Below the pieces are notes generated by a model, which saw nothing but the letters and a program-made list of their open reading frames with translations, was not told the DNA's origin and ran no database searches. A stretch of DNA of 13,963 bases, from positions 1 to 13,963 of the forward strand of contig CALDMR010000009.1 in NCBI GenBank assembly GCA_937915065.1, written 5' to 3'. Position numbers and translations under genes: made by a program. How positions within the stretch are numbered: position 1 is the first letter of the stretch; each line of letters starts with the position of its first letter. This document shows positions 7,501-13,861 of the stretch, piece after piece. Source of the DNA: an uncultured Clostridia bacterium (GTDB lineage Bacteria; Bacillota; Clostridia; Oscillospirales; Oscillospiraceae).

Positions 7501-8088
7501 GCTTTCGGAATAATCGTTTAACCATACCTGTCCGCTGATCGTCAGGTTTTGGAAGGTGATATTCTCCAGGCTGCAGGACGCATAGTAACTGGTATTGGTA
7601 TCAACCACAGCGATATCGCGAACATAATCATATGCTGACTGATACACATGACCGGAGTGTGAAGTAAATCCAGGGAGCACGACGCCCTCGTCCGCAGTAA
7701 AGGTTACACCACTCATTGTGCGGTCGTACCAATAAACACCTTTGCCCTCCAACTGACTAATGTCTTGGGGTTCAAATCCACCAGAAACTTTTTTGTAATA
7801 GTTCGTCTCGCTGCCTTCGTACTTCGTCGGACGCGCCAAAACAAGAACATTAGTATAAGTGCCCGCGCTGAAATGAATGGTTTTTCCATTAATGTCTCCA
7901 TATGCGCCGTCCAGCGTATACTGGGCATTCTCCGGGGTTACGGTGATAACATCGCCCGAAACTGTGGGCACTTCAGGCAGTGACGCACCATCGTATCCCT
8001 TTTCAGGTATGTCTGCCGCCAGCGCCGTGGGCATCAGGCTCAGCATCATGGCCAGGGCCATGACAATGGATAGGATCCTTTTTTTCAT
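4513..8088 (-). CDS. Secreted parallel-beta-helix surface protein with three C-terminal SLH domains
   Basis: The product is 1191 residues. Residues 1-25 are a signal peptide (MKKRILSIVMALAMMLSLMP, then TALAA). Residues about 65-690 carry repeated short strands such as ITFDGCTFTGD, ITVRNCTIKDYYQGIYIQG, ATIANNYIRNTTHNTIAL and AVIENGVFKA, the pattern of right-handed beta-helix (pectate-lyase-like) proteins. An alanine/glutamate-rich helical stretch and beta-rich domains follow. A Ser-Gly linker (PSSGGSSSSS, about 920) leads to an InlB-type beta-repeat domain (about 930-1005, ending YTFTMPAGKVDVKATF). Three SLH domains start near 1011, 1070 and 1137, with LTRSQ, ITREQ and ATRAE motifs. SLH domains bind pyruvylated wall polymer, so the protein should sit on the cell surface. 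Whether the helix binds glycans or is enzymatic is unknown. The start at 8088 has AAGGGGAG upstream. The middle of the gene is AT-richer than its ends. Confidence 0.93.
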   Translation of the reverse strand: MKKRILSIVMALAMMLSLMPTALAADIPEKGYDGASLPEVPTVSGDVITVTPENAQYTLDGAYGDINGKTIHFSAGTYTNVLVLARPTKYEGSETNYYKKVSGGFEPQDISQLEGKGVYWYDRTMSGVTFTADEGVVLPGFTSHSGHVYQSAYDYVRDIAVVDTNTSYYASCSLENITFQNLTISGQVWLNDYSESNYSKNAVNRNITFDGCTFTGDTKKMAADKGFAAIKTNADSKYYSNITVRNCTIKDYYQGIYIQGVNGATIANNYIRNTTHNTIALQSSKSNPVKGTVVICENVIDGAKDRAIRFGEVLADCDIAINNNVMANSGDSDGELIKASSVPDSKKVSLEHNYWSGTDLKTAVQSFAYPESVGVIGGTFLVNPSTGLAYGYSAVLTNGKYVVETLNTDNAVAAIGSTLYGTLQQAVEDADSEDTIKLTRDIDWVRDTTILNLSNKTLDLNQHKISAINFTLIFEGENCTIKNGYLDSKGGSYALFIGENPTKHFLVEDVTAVGGINIYNAQNVILRNVDVTATDYYAVWCDEGGQAVIENGVFKAAENTKALLGMSATDTVLEIKDGYFNAKDKPLALEGNDEDGKPYRHPIITGGYFTSDPTAYLAENKVALPGTEPGYAFTVGDKVTTETVVEPAAGDPVVDMSAIPNESKDAAEAVAKSVEDNGELAAAANSVLNTVTEEEKAAAEQALENALGEKENITTYVQTYLDIKPTAYDAGNKTFTLDITPMYRVVASTAGSATDIKVVGEVDSGANAVVLKGSETELNSLRTMTISVTLPDDWTGTEVYVQHKGHEYVATVKDKVATFTNPHGFSEFVISVAPAAVAEVNGERYMNLTDALNAAKDKDTVIILKAPDVNTNFTMSGDSREITVQNGTDSEITVKINGKDYTLAKKNATGDSVKITYTRPSSGGSSSSSYTVNVEDSKNGTVTASHKSASKNTTVTLTVKADKGYELDDLTVTDKNGKEIKLTDKGNGKYTFTMPAGKVDVKATFAKIVEAPAYSDVSASAWYADAVAYVTDKGMMEGDSGKFMPLDKLTRSQMAQVLFNLEGKKSVNYALTFGDMNGTEWYAEAVRWAASEQIVNGYDNGNFGPNDPITREQLVTVLYRYAQYKGLDTATTEENLTSFADAAQVSGYAVSAMNWAVGAGVINGTDSGLAPKATATRAEVAQILMNFDQKF

Positions 8089-8114
8089 ACACAACTCCCC
8101 TTTTGTAGATTGGC

Positions 8115-8139
8115 CTACTGTTTGCGCTGCAAACAGTAG
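8115..8139 (-). promoter_or_regulatory. Hairpin in the 5' leader of the SLH protein mRNA
   Basis: CTACTGTTTGC (8115-8125) and GCAAACAGTAG (8129-8139) are perfect 11-bp arms with a 3-base loop. It lies between the likely transcription start (near 8164) and the ribosome binding site and has no T-run, so it is not a terminator. A second, less perfect dyad (AGAAG...CTTCT, 8137-8154) adjoins it. An mRNA-stabilising or regulatory stem-loop is likely. Confidence 0.65.
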
Positions 8140-8170
8140 AAGTCCATGGGCTTCTGTTTTTGTTACATCT

Positions 8171-8199
8171 ATTTTACCGTATGCACTCCATGTTTTCAA
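8171..8199 (-). promoter_or_regulatory. Sigma-A-type promoter of the SLH protein gene
   Basis: Read leftward, TTGAAA (8199-8194), 17 bp, TAAAAT (8176-8171). The start would be near 8164, giving a leader of about 76 nt. The promoter lies between the SLH gene and the end of the metallo-hydrolase gene, so the SLH gene can be transcribed independently of that operon. Confidence 0.8.
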
Positions 8200-8244
8200 T
8201 TCTTTCCCCCGCTGTCCGCAGAAAAGATGGGAGCACGCCGGAGG

Positions 8245-9141
8245 TCAGGCATTTTTGCAATACCAGCACACGCCCTGGCGGCGCTGAATCTGCACCCGGC
8301 CGCCGTCGGCCAGATAGTCGATAAAGGAGCGCATATTCCGCTCGCACACCGCGCACTTGAAAGCATTCGTAGTCCGCATGCCCATGCGGCGGTACACGGC
8401 CCGCACCCATTCCTCTTCGGACATATCCCCCTCCAGGCACTGGTAGACCATCTCGGCCCGCTCCAGGATCAGGTTGATATTCTGGTCGATCAGGGCGCCG
8501 ATCTCCGTATACACGCCCCGGTGGGCCAGGATATAGGCGTCGCAATTCAGGGCCCGCAGGCTGCGCTTGGCCGTCAGATCGTCCTCCCGGCACTGGCCCG
8601 TGGGCATTTTGGCCAGGGCCATGGTTTCCTCATCCATCAAGGCGTCGGCCAGATAGGCCACATGATCGGGCGTGATGATCCCGATGTGGCCGGGCGTATG
8701 GCCGTACAGCGGGAGCACGCCGAAGGGCACGCCGCAGAAGGATACCACCCGCTGCTGGGGCATGATGATCTGATCCACCGTGAAGCACTCCGCCCCCAGC
8801 ATGGCGTCGATCTCCCGGGGCGTCATAGCGGGGTAGGCACAGCGGTAGGCCATCACGCTGCTGGCCAGGCCCGCTTCCGTCAGGCTGGCCATAATGGGGC
8901 AGCGGTAGCGGTATTTCAGATACTCCGCGTTGCCCGCGTGGTCATAGTGGGTATGGCTGACGATGACGCCCACAGGGCGCACCCCGGTGGATTCAAACAG
9001 CTGCACCAGGGGCTCCCGGTCTTCCTTGGCATAGCCCGTGTCCACCAGGATGCCCTCGTGCTCGTTGGTTTTATAAAACATCAGCGTTCCCGCTGTGGCC
9101 TCAATGGCATATGTATTGCCTTTTACCAGTTTCCATTCCAT
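8245..9141 (-). CDS. Metallo-beta-lactamase-fold hydrolase with C-terminal CxxC pairs
   Basis: The product is 298 residues. The metal-binding set is complete: HTHYDH (H63, H65, D67, H68), the HTPGH motif (H152), ADAL (D166) and AHRG (H207). This predicts a dinuclear metal hydrolase. The family includes glyoxalase II-like thioesterases, lactonases and flavodiiron-like proteins; no flavodoxin domain follows, so it is not a flavodiiron protein. The helical C-terminal part ends with two Cys pairs (C263/C266 in FKCAVCE and C292/C295 in VCWYC) that could form an extra zinc site, absent from the upstream paralogue. The start at 9141 has GGGAGGAG upstream and lies inside the end of the upstream gene (19-base overlap), suggesting coupled expression. 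No clear terminator follows the stop. The substrate is unknown. Confidence 0.9.
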   Translation of the reverse strand: MEWKLVKGNTYAIEATAGTLMFYKTNEHEGILVDTGYAKEDREPLVQLFESTGVRPVGVIVSHTHYDHAGNAEYLKYRYRCPIMASLTEAGLASSVMAYRCAYPAMTPREIDAMLGAECFTVDQIIMPQQRVVSFCGVPFGVLPLYGHTPGHIGIITPDHVAYLADALMDEETMALAKMPTGQCREDDLTAKRSLRALNCDAYILAHRGVYTEIGALIDQNINLILERAEMVYQCLEGDMSEEEWVRAVYRRMGMRTTNAFKCAVCERNMRSFIDYLADGGRVQIQRRQGVCWYCKNA

Positions 9142-10064
9142 GGGTTTTTCTCCTCCCTTGATCCGCTGTTCCTGCGGCGGTATACATCTACCCCCGCTTC
9201 AAACGCCCCTTCCAGCCGCCCCTCGCTGCAAAGCAGCTGCACCAGACCGCGAATCATATTTCCAATTTCCAGCGTTCGATAGTAGCGCGGATGGGCATGC
9301 AGATCCAGCTGTTTCCATACAGCCCGGATGATCTCCTCCATGGACATGGGCCGCTCTACCATCCGCCATACCAGTTCTGCCCGTCCCCGGACATAGGCAG
9401 CATTGGCGTCAATCAGCTTGTCCAGGCTGTGCTCCACGCTGCCATGGGCCAGGATACAGGCCGCGCAGACCGTGCCCCGCAGCTTTTCCTTGCTCATCAA
9501 GTCCACTTCATAATTCAGCGCGTAGCTCAGCTTGAGCTGCTCCAACAACACGGGCGACAACAACGCATCTCCCACATACAGCACCTGATCCGGCGTGAGA
9601 TAGGCCACATGATCGACCGAGTGCCCGGGGGTGTGGATGACCTGAAAAACTGCGCCGCACACTTCCAGCGGCCCATCTTCCAAAGGGATCTCCTCATCTG
9701 CCTGATAGGGGAATTCCCGCCACAGGGACTCTATTTTTTGATAATTGCCGTTCTCATAGCCAGTACGAAAAGCCAGGGCAGTCCGATGGCAGGCCGACTC
9801 CAGCGCAGGCAGATAGATCCGGGCCCCAAAGCGCTGCTGCAGGCCGGCATTGGCTGCCACATGATCCCAATGGTTATGGCTGTTCAGCACAGCCCGCACA
9901 CGCCAGCCCCGCGCATCCAGCCAATCCTCCAGTTCTCCCCCGAACAAGCAGCCGCTGTCCAGCAAAATTACTTCCTGCTCATTCAATTGATAACAAGGGA
10001 TCATCAAGTCCCCCTCGGCAATACACCAGGTGCTGCCGCAGATCTGCCGTGCTGTGATTTCCAT
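9123..10064 (-). CDS. Metallo-beta-lactamase-fold hydrolase
   Basis: The product is 313 residues, with a full metal-ligand set: HNHWDH (H63, H65, D67, H68), HTPGH (H148), GDAL (D166) and AHGS (H207). These positions nearly coincide with those of the downstream gene, and the C-terminal helical parts (SMEEIIRAVWKQLD versus SEEEWVRAVYRRMG) also align, so the two are paralogues from a tandem duplication. The last residues (about 300-313, GSREEKNPWNGNW) are encoded over the ribosome binding site and start of the downstream gene. AGAAGG precedes the ATG. It is the first gene of a two-gene leftward operon. The reaction is not predictable beyond hydrolysis, probably of an ester, thioester or lactone. 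Confidence 0.9.
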   Translation of the reverse strand: MEITARQICGSTWCIAEGDLMIPCYQLNEQEVILLDSGCLFGGELEDWLDARGWRVRAVLNSHNHWDHVAANAGLQQRFGARIYLPALESACHRTALAFRTGYENGNYQKIESLWREFPYQADEEIPLEDGPLEVCGAVFQVIHTPGHSVDHVAYLTPDQVLYVGDALLSPVLLEQLKLSYALNYEVDLMSKEKLRGTVCAACILAHGSVEHSLDKLIDANAAYVRGRAELVWRMVERPMSMEEIIRAVWKQLDLHAHPRYYRTLEIGNMIRGLVQLLCSEGRLEGAFEAGVDVYRRRNSGSREEKNPWNGNW

Positions 10065-10111
10065 GGGCGCCTTCTCTTTCCACTCCCGTCACCGGAGCCG
10101 TATTCAAATAA

Positions 10112-10140
10112 ATTATACCTTGAATCGGCGCTTACCGCAA
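10112..10140 (-). promoter_or_regulatory. Probable promoter of the metallo-hydrolase pair
   Basis: Read leftward, a perfect -10 TATAAT (10117-10112) lies 17 bp from TTGCGG (10140-10135), a weak -35. It sits about 48 bp ahead of the first gene's ATG. Confidence 0.6.
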
Positions 10141-10223
10141 GCATTTTCCCCCTTTTCCTTTGCCCGCGCGGCAGACTTTCTTGCAAAAAACCATAAAAAT
10201 ATTTCCAAAAAACGGGAATCTCA

Positions 10224-10232
10224 TGTTACAAT
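10224..10232 (+). promoter_or_regulatory. Extended -10 promoter of the YitT-family gene
   Basis: TGTTACAAT (TG at 10224-10225, TACAAT at 10227-10232) is an extended -10 element. No good -35 box lies 17-18 bp upstream (TTCCAA at best), which is common for extended -10 promoters. The ATG follows 33 bases later behind GGGGGAGGA. Confidence 0.6.
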
Positions 10233-10265
10233 AGCATCTGTATTGAATTGGGGGAGGATTTTATC

Positions 10266-11135
10266 ATGCATACAACTGCACCGCGCCCTTTCCACGCCGC
10301 CTGGTGGAAAGAGGGGCTGATCTTAACGGGCGGCGTTGCCATCGTGGCAGCGGCGGTTTTTTTCTTTTTGATGCCCAGCCACACCTCGGTCAGCAGCATC
10401 TCCGGCCTGGCCATTGTGTTATCCAACTTTGCACCTCTGCCGGTGTCCGCGCTGACCATGATTTTGAACATCCTGCTGCTGATCGTGGGGTTCTTCACCT
10501 GCGGCCAGGAATTCGGCTTGAAAACCGTATACACCAGCGTCATGCTGCCCCTTTTTATCGCGGTTTTCGAGGGCCTGCTGCCCCACTACCGCTCCCTGAC
10601 CGGCAGCGCGGAGCTGGATGTTCTGTGCTACATTTTGCTGGTCAGCCTGGGGCTGAGTATTTTGTTCAATCAAAATGCCTCTTCCGGCGGCCTGGACATT
10701 GTGGCAAAAATCCTGAATAAATACTGCCATATGGAATTGGGCCGCGCCATGTCCCTGTCCGGCATGGTGATCGCCCTGTCATCTGCCCTGGCCTATGACT
10801 CTAAAACGGTGATCCTCAGTATTCTGGGCACCTATTTCAACGGGATGATTCTGGATCATTTTATCTTTGGGCAAAACTTAAAGCGCCGCGTGTGCATCAT
10901 GACGCCAAAGGAAGAAGAGCTGCGCCAGTTTATCCTGCACGAGCTGCACAGCGGCGCCACAATCTACGAAGCCATCGGCGCTTATCAAATGGATCGGCAC
11001 CGGGAAGTGATCACCATCGTCAATAAAAGCGAATATCAAAAGCTGATGCAATTCATCAACCGCATCGATCCGGACGCTTTTATCACCGTGTACACGGTCA
11101 GCGACATGCGCTACCGCCCCAAGGTCATTTCATAA
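10266..11135 (+). CDS. YitT family membrane protein with C-terminal DUF2179 domain
   Basis: The product is 289 residues. Hydrophobic segments near residues 17-37, 43-55, 62-80, 90-106, 118-134 and 155-172 give five to six membrane helices, including ILTGGVAIVAAAVFFFL and ALTMILNILLLIVGFF. The NASSGGLDIVAKILNK stretch is a YitT-family signature. The cytosolic C-terminus (about 200-285, RRVCIMTPKEEELRQFILHE through FITVYTVSDM) is the DUF2179 (YitT_C) domain. The family is widespread in Firmicutes; its transport or regulatory function is not established. The start at 10266 was chosen because GGGGGAGGA lies seven bases ahead; a TTG at 10248 in frame would include this ribosome binding site. The gene is monocistronic, divergent from the metallo-hydrolases and convergent with the ribosomal operon. 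Confidence 0.92.
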   Translation: MHTTAPRPFHAAWWKEGLILTGGVAIVAAAVFFFLMPSHTSVSSISGLAIVLSNFAPLPVSALTMILNILLLIVGFFTCGQEFGLKTVYTSVMLPLFIAVFEGLLPHYRSLTGSAELDVLCYILLVSLGLSILFNQNASSGGLDIVAKILNKYCHMELGRAMSLSGMVIALSSALAYDSKTVILSILGTYFNGMILDHFIFGQNLKRRVCIMTPKEEELRQFILHELHSGATIYEAIGAYQMDRHREVITIVNKSEYQKLMQFINRIDPDAFITVYTVSDMRYRPKVIS

Positions 11136-11165
11136 GTCCACAGCCAGAAACGGTTTCAGCAAAAT

Positions 11166-11205
11166 ACCCGCCCCCGTCCGGAAATTCCTCCGGTCAGGGG
11201 CGGGT
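11166..11205 (+). terminator. Terminator downstream of the YitT-family gene
   Basis: ACCCGCCCC (11166-11174) pairs with GGGGCGGGT (11197-11205), with an inner CCGG/CCGG stem. It is followed on this strand by TTTCTGCT and on the other strand by ATTTTGC, so it may act in both directions between convergent genes. Confidence 0.75.
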
Positions 11206-11225
11206 TTCTGCTGCCCGCAAAAGGA

Positions 11226-11277
11226 AAAAGCCCCTTTTGTATGTTCCGGCCGGAGCGCCATACAAAAGGGGCCTTTT
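11226..11277 (-). terminator. Bidirectional terminator at the end of the rpsM-rplQ operon
   Basis: A 14-bp perfect stem (11230-11243 with 11259-11272, core CCCCTTTTGTATG) has a loop containing the palindrome CCGGCCGG. Leftward it is followed by a run of five T residues, and rightward by CTTTT. It lies about 130 bases past the rplQ stop; nothing coding is seen in between, only a small dyad TGACCGC/GCGGTCA at 11333-11349. Confidence 0.85.
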
Positions 11278-11401
11278 ACAGGGCGGGGGGTGACCCCGCG
11301 CCCATAAAAGCCATAAATTGGGTTGAATTGCCTGACCGCAGGGCGGTCAATGGCGTTGGCGGTCATGAAGCGCCTTGCCACCATTCAAAGCAAATCTTAA
11401 T

Positions 11402-11746
11402 TTACTTGACCAGTTCGATCAGAGCAGTCTCGCTGGCGTCACCACGGCGAATGCCGGTACGGGTGATGCGCGTATAACCGCCATTACGTTCTGCGTAGCT
11501 GGGAGCAATTTCCTTAAACAGCTTCTTGACGACGTCTTCTCTGGTGATGAAGCTCATAGCCTGACGATAAGCAGCCAGGTCGTTCTTCTTGCCGAGCGTG
11601 ATCATCTTTTCTGCCAGGGGCGCAACTTCTTTGCAGCGGGTCAGCGTGGACTCCATCTTTCCCTTATCCAGGAAATCGGTCACCTGCTGGCGCAGCATAG
11701 CCTTGCGCTGGGCAGTGGTCTTGCCAAGCTTACGGGTTCCGGGCAT
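11402..11746 (-). CDS. rplQ: Large-subunit ribosomal protein L17
   Basis: The product is 114 residues, starting MPGTRKLGKTTAQRKAMLR and ending GDASETALIELVK, the typical short bacterial L17. It binds 23S rRNA in the large subunit. AAGGAGGAG precedes the ATG. It is the last gene of the alpha operon, directly after rpoA as in most bacteria. The C-terminal GYTRITRTGIRRGD segment is conserved. Confidence 0.97.
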   Translation of the reverse strand: MPGTRKLGKTTAQRKAMLRQQVTDFLDKGKMESTLTRCKEVAPLAEKMITLGKKNDLAAYRQAMSFITREDVVKKLFKEIAPSYAERNGGYTRITRTGIRRGDASETALIELVK

Positions 11747-11778
11747 GTGTTTTCTCCTCCTTGTGTAGGAATATCTGT

Positions 11779-11794
11779 ACCATCCTTAGATGGT
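11779..11794 (-). other. Small stem-loop between rpoA and rplQ
   Basis: ACCATC (11779-11784) and GATGGT (11789-11794) form a 6-bp stem with a 4-base loop just after the rpoA stop. There is no T-run, so it is not a terminator. It could mark an mRNA processing or stability element, but it is short enough to be chance. Confidence 0.35.
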
Positions 11795-11798
11795 GAAG

Positions 11799-12749
11799 TT
11801 AGTTGTTGTCGTCATCAGCCAGGCTCAGGCCCATCATGGCCAGCTTGTTGATGACTTCTTCCAGGGACTTGCGGCCCAGGTTGCGAACCTTCATCATGTC
11901 GTCCTCGGTCTTGGAAATCAGATCGGCAACGGTGTTGATGTTGGCGCGCTTGAGGCAGTTGAAGCTACGGACAGACAGATCCAGTTCTTCAATGGTCAGC
12001 TCCAGGACCTTGTCGCGCTGGGTTTCCGTCTTTTCAACGACCGTAGAACGGCTGCCCACAGTTTCGGACAGATCAGTAAACAGTGCAAAATGATCGCACA
12101 GGATCTTGGCCGCCAGGGAAACAGCGTCTCTCGCGGTGATCGTACCGTCCGTCCAGACTTCCAGAGTCAGCTTGTCGAAATCGGTCATGTTACCGACACG
12201 GGTGTTTTCCACCGTGTAGTTGACCTTATGCACCGGGGTGTAGATCGAGTCAACAGGGATTACGCCGATCACTGTCTGGGGCGTCTTGTTGCGGTCAGCG
12301 GACACATAGCCGCGGCCGTGGTTCATGGTGATCTCCATGTTCAGCGTAGCGCCTTCGCCCAAAGTTGCAATGTGCAGATCCGGGTTGAGCACTTCCACTT
12401 CGCCGTCGCTCTTGATATCGCCGGCGGTCACCTCGCAGGGACCGACTGCTTCGATGTAAACAGTCTTCACGCCCTCGCTGTGGAGCTTTGCGATGATGCC
12501 CTTCACGTTCAAAACGATATCGGTCACATCTTCCTTCACACCGGGGATGGTGGAAAATTCATGCTGAATACCGGCGATCTTAATGCTGGTGGCAGCAGTG
12601 CCGGGCAGAGAGGACAGCAGGATCCGTCTCAGCGCATTGCCGAGGGTCGTGCCGTAACCGCGCTCCAGCGGCTCCACCACATACTTGCCATAAGTGACAT
12701 CTCCAGGCGTTTCGATGCACTCGATCTGCGGCTTTTCGATTTCAATCAT
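11799..12749 (-). CDS. rpoA: RNA polymerase alpha subunit
   Basis: The product is 316 residues, the usual length. The N-terminal domain (about 1-230) includes YGKYVVEPLERGYGTTLGNALRRILLSSLPG, the dimerisation and beta/beta'-contact region. The C-terminal domain (about 250-316) contains SVRSFNCLKRANINTVADLI and RNLGRKSLEEVINKL, helix-hairpin-helix motifs that contact UP elements and activators such as Crp. AGGAGGGG precedes the ATG. It is cotranscribed with rpsD upstream and rplQ downstream. Nothing is missing. Confidence 0.98.
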   Translation of the reverse strand: MIEIEKPQIECIETPGDVTYGKYVVEPLERGYGTTLGNALRRILLSSLPGTAATSIKIAGIQHEFSTIPGVKEDVTDIVLNVKGIIAKLHSEGVKTVYIEAVGPCEVTAGDIKSDGEVEVLNPDLHIATLGEGATLNMEITMNHGRGYVSADRNKTPQTVIGVIPVDSIYTPVHKVNYTVENTRVGNMTDFDKLTLEVWTDGTITARDAVSLAAKILCDHFALFTDLSETVGSRSTVVEKTETQRDKVLELTIEELDLSVRSFNCLKRANINTVADLISKTEDDMMKVRNLGRKSLEEVINKLAMMGLSLADDDNN

Positions 12750-12769
12750 CAGTTACCCCTCCTCTTTAT

Positions 12770-12788
12770 GCAGCGCTTATCACGCTGC
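12770..12788 (-). other. Stem-loop in the rpsD-rpoA spacer
   Basis: GCAGCG (12770-12775) and CGCTGC (12783-12788) form a 6-bp GC-rich stem with a 7-base loop, just upstream of the rpoA ribosome binding site in the widest gap of the operon (77 bases). It could tune rpoA translation or be a processing site; no known element is recognised. Confidence 0.4.
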
Positions 12789-12826
12789 GGCGTTCGTGTG
12801 AATCGTACATGCTGAGGGTAATGCGC

Positions 12827-13429
12827 TTACTTGGAGTACAACTCGACGATGAGGTGCTCCTCGACGGGCATATCGATATCAGCACGCTCAGGCATCTTCA
12901 CAACGGTGCCCTTCAGAGCGTTCTTTTCACGATCCAGCCACTGAGGAACGGTAACCTGGACAGCATCTTCACCCAGCAGTCTCTTGAACTTGGAAGAAGA
13001 ACGGCTGCTTTCCTTCACTTCGATCACATCACCGGGCTTAACCAGATAAGAAGGAAAGTTGACCTTCTTGCCGTTCACGGTGAAGTGGGCATGGTTCACC
13101 AGCTGACGAGCCTCGCGGCGGGTCATGGCAAAGCCCAGACGATACACAACGTTGTCCAGACGGCGCTCAATGGTGGTCAGCAGGTTTTCACCGGTCTTAC
13201 CGGGCATCTTCTCAGCCTTCTCATAATAGCCGCGGAACTGCTTCTCCATGATACCATAGACAAACTTAACCTTCTGCTTCTCGTTCAGCTGCAGTGCATA
13301 CTCGCTCTGCTTCTTTCTCATCTGACCGCCGGGATTGCGGTTGGTCTCCTTCTTGGAGTAACCCATGACGGTAGGAGAAATGCCCAGAGCCTTGCAGCGC
13401 TTGGCGATCGGCTGCATATTCTTAGCCAT
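12827..13429 (-). CDS. rpsD: Small-subunit ribosomal protein S4 (zinc-free form)
   Basis: The product is 200 residues. Residues about 88-150 are the S4 RNA-binding domain (RRLDNVVYRLGFAMTRREARQLVNHAHFTVNGKKVNFPSYLVKPGD). The N-terminus (MAKNMQPIAKRCKALGISP) has a single cysteine instead of the four-Cys zinc site of the other S4 type, so this is the zinc-independent form. S4 nucleates 16S rRNA assembly and in many bacteria represses its own operon. AAAAGGAGG precedes the ATG. It sits between rpsK and rpoA, the standard arrangement. Confidence 0.97.
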   Translation of the reverse strand: MAKNMQPIAKRCKALGISPTVMGYSKKETNRNPGGQMRKKQSEYALQLNEKQKVKFVYGIMEKQFRGYYEKAEKMPGKTGENLLTTIERRLDNVVYRLGFAMTRREARQLVNHAHFTVNGKKVNFPSYLVKPGDVIEVKESSRSSSKFKRLLGEDAVQVTVPQWLDREKNALKGTVVKMPERADIDMPVEEHLIVELYSK

Positions 13430-13453
13430 ATTTCAATATCCTCCTTTTTCCGA

Positions 13454-13846
13454 TTAGACGCGGCGTCTCTTCGGGGGACGGCAGCCGTTGTGAGGAATGG
13501 GAGTAACATCCTTGATCATGGTTACTTCCAGACCCACAGCCTGCAGCGCACGGATGGCTGCTTCACGGCCTGCACCGGGACCCTTGACGTAAACTTCAAC
13601 GGACTTCAAACCATACTCCATGGCTGCCTTTGCAGCAGTCTCAGCAGCAGTCTGTGCTGCAAAGGGAGTGGACTTCTTGCTGCCGCGGAAACCGAGGCCG
13701 CCGGAGGAAGCCCAGGACAGAGCATTGCCCTGCTGATCGGTAACGGTCACCATGGTGTTGTTGAAGGAAGAACGAATATGGACAGCACCGTTGGGTACGT
13801 TCTTCTTTTCGCGCTTGCGGCGAACAGTCTTCTTTGCGTTAGCCAT
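13454..13846 (-). CDS. rpsK: Small-subunit ribosomal protein S11
   Basis: The product is 130 residues. It has the conserved NGAVHIRSSFNNTMVTVTD, GNALSWASSGGLGFRGSKK and GPGAGREAAIRALQ segments, ending DVTPIPHNGCRPPKRRRV. It belongs to the platform of the 30S subunit. AAGGAGG precedes the ATG; the gene lies 15 bases after rpsM and 24 before rpsD. Confidence 0.98.
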   Translation of the reverse strand: MANAKKTVRRKREKKNVPNGAVHIRSSFNNTMVTVTDQQGNALSWASSGGLGFRGSKKSTPFAAQTAAETAAKAAMEYGLKSVEVYVKGPGAGREAAIRALQAVGLEVTMIKDVTPIPHNGCRPPKRRRV

Positions 13847-13861
13847 TCTGAATCTCCCTCC

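Noticed and set aside
8089..8199. Upstream in-frame extension of the SLH protein
   Set aside because: The extension would cover the -35 box and leader hairpin, whereas the ATG at 8088 has a good ribosome binding site and starts a standard signal peptide.
8146..9282. Plus-strand 378-codon frame opposite the second metallo-hydrolase gene
   Set aside because: Antisense shadow; the minus strand carries the complete metal-ligand set.
11790..12815. Plus-strand frame opposite rpoA
   Set aside because: Antisense to an unmistakable rpoA; no independent signals.
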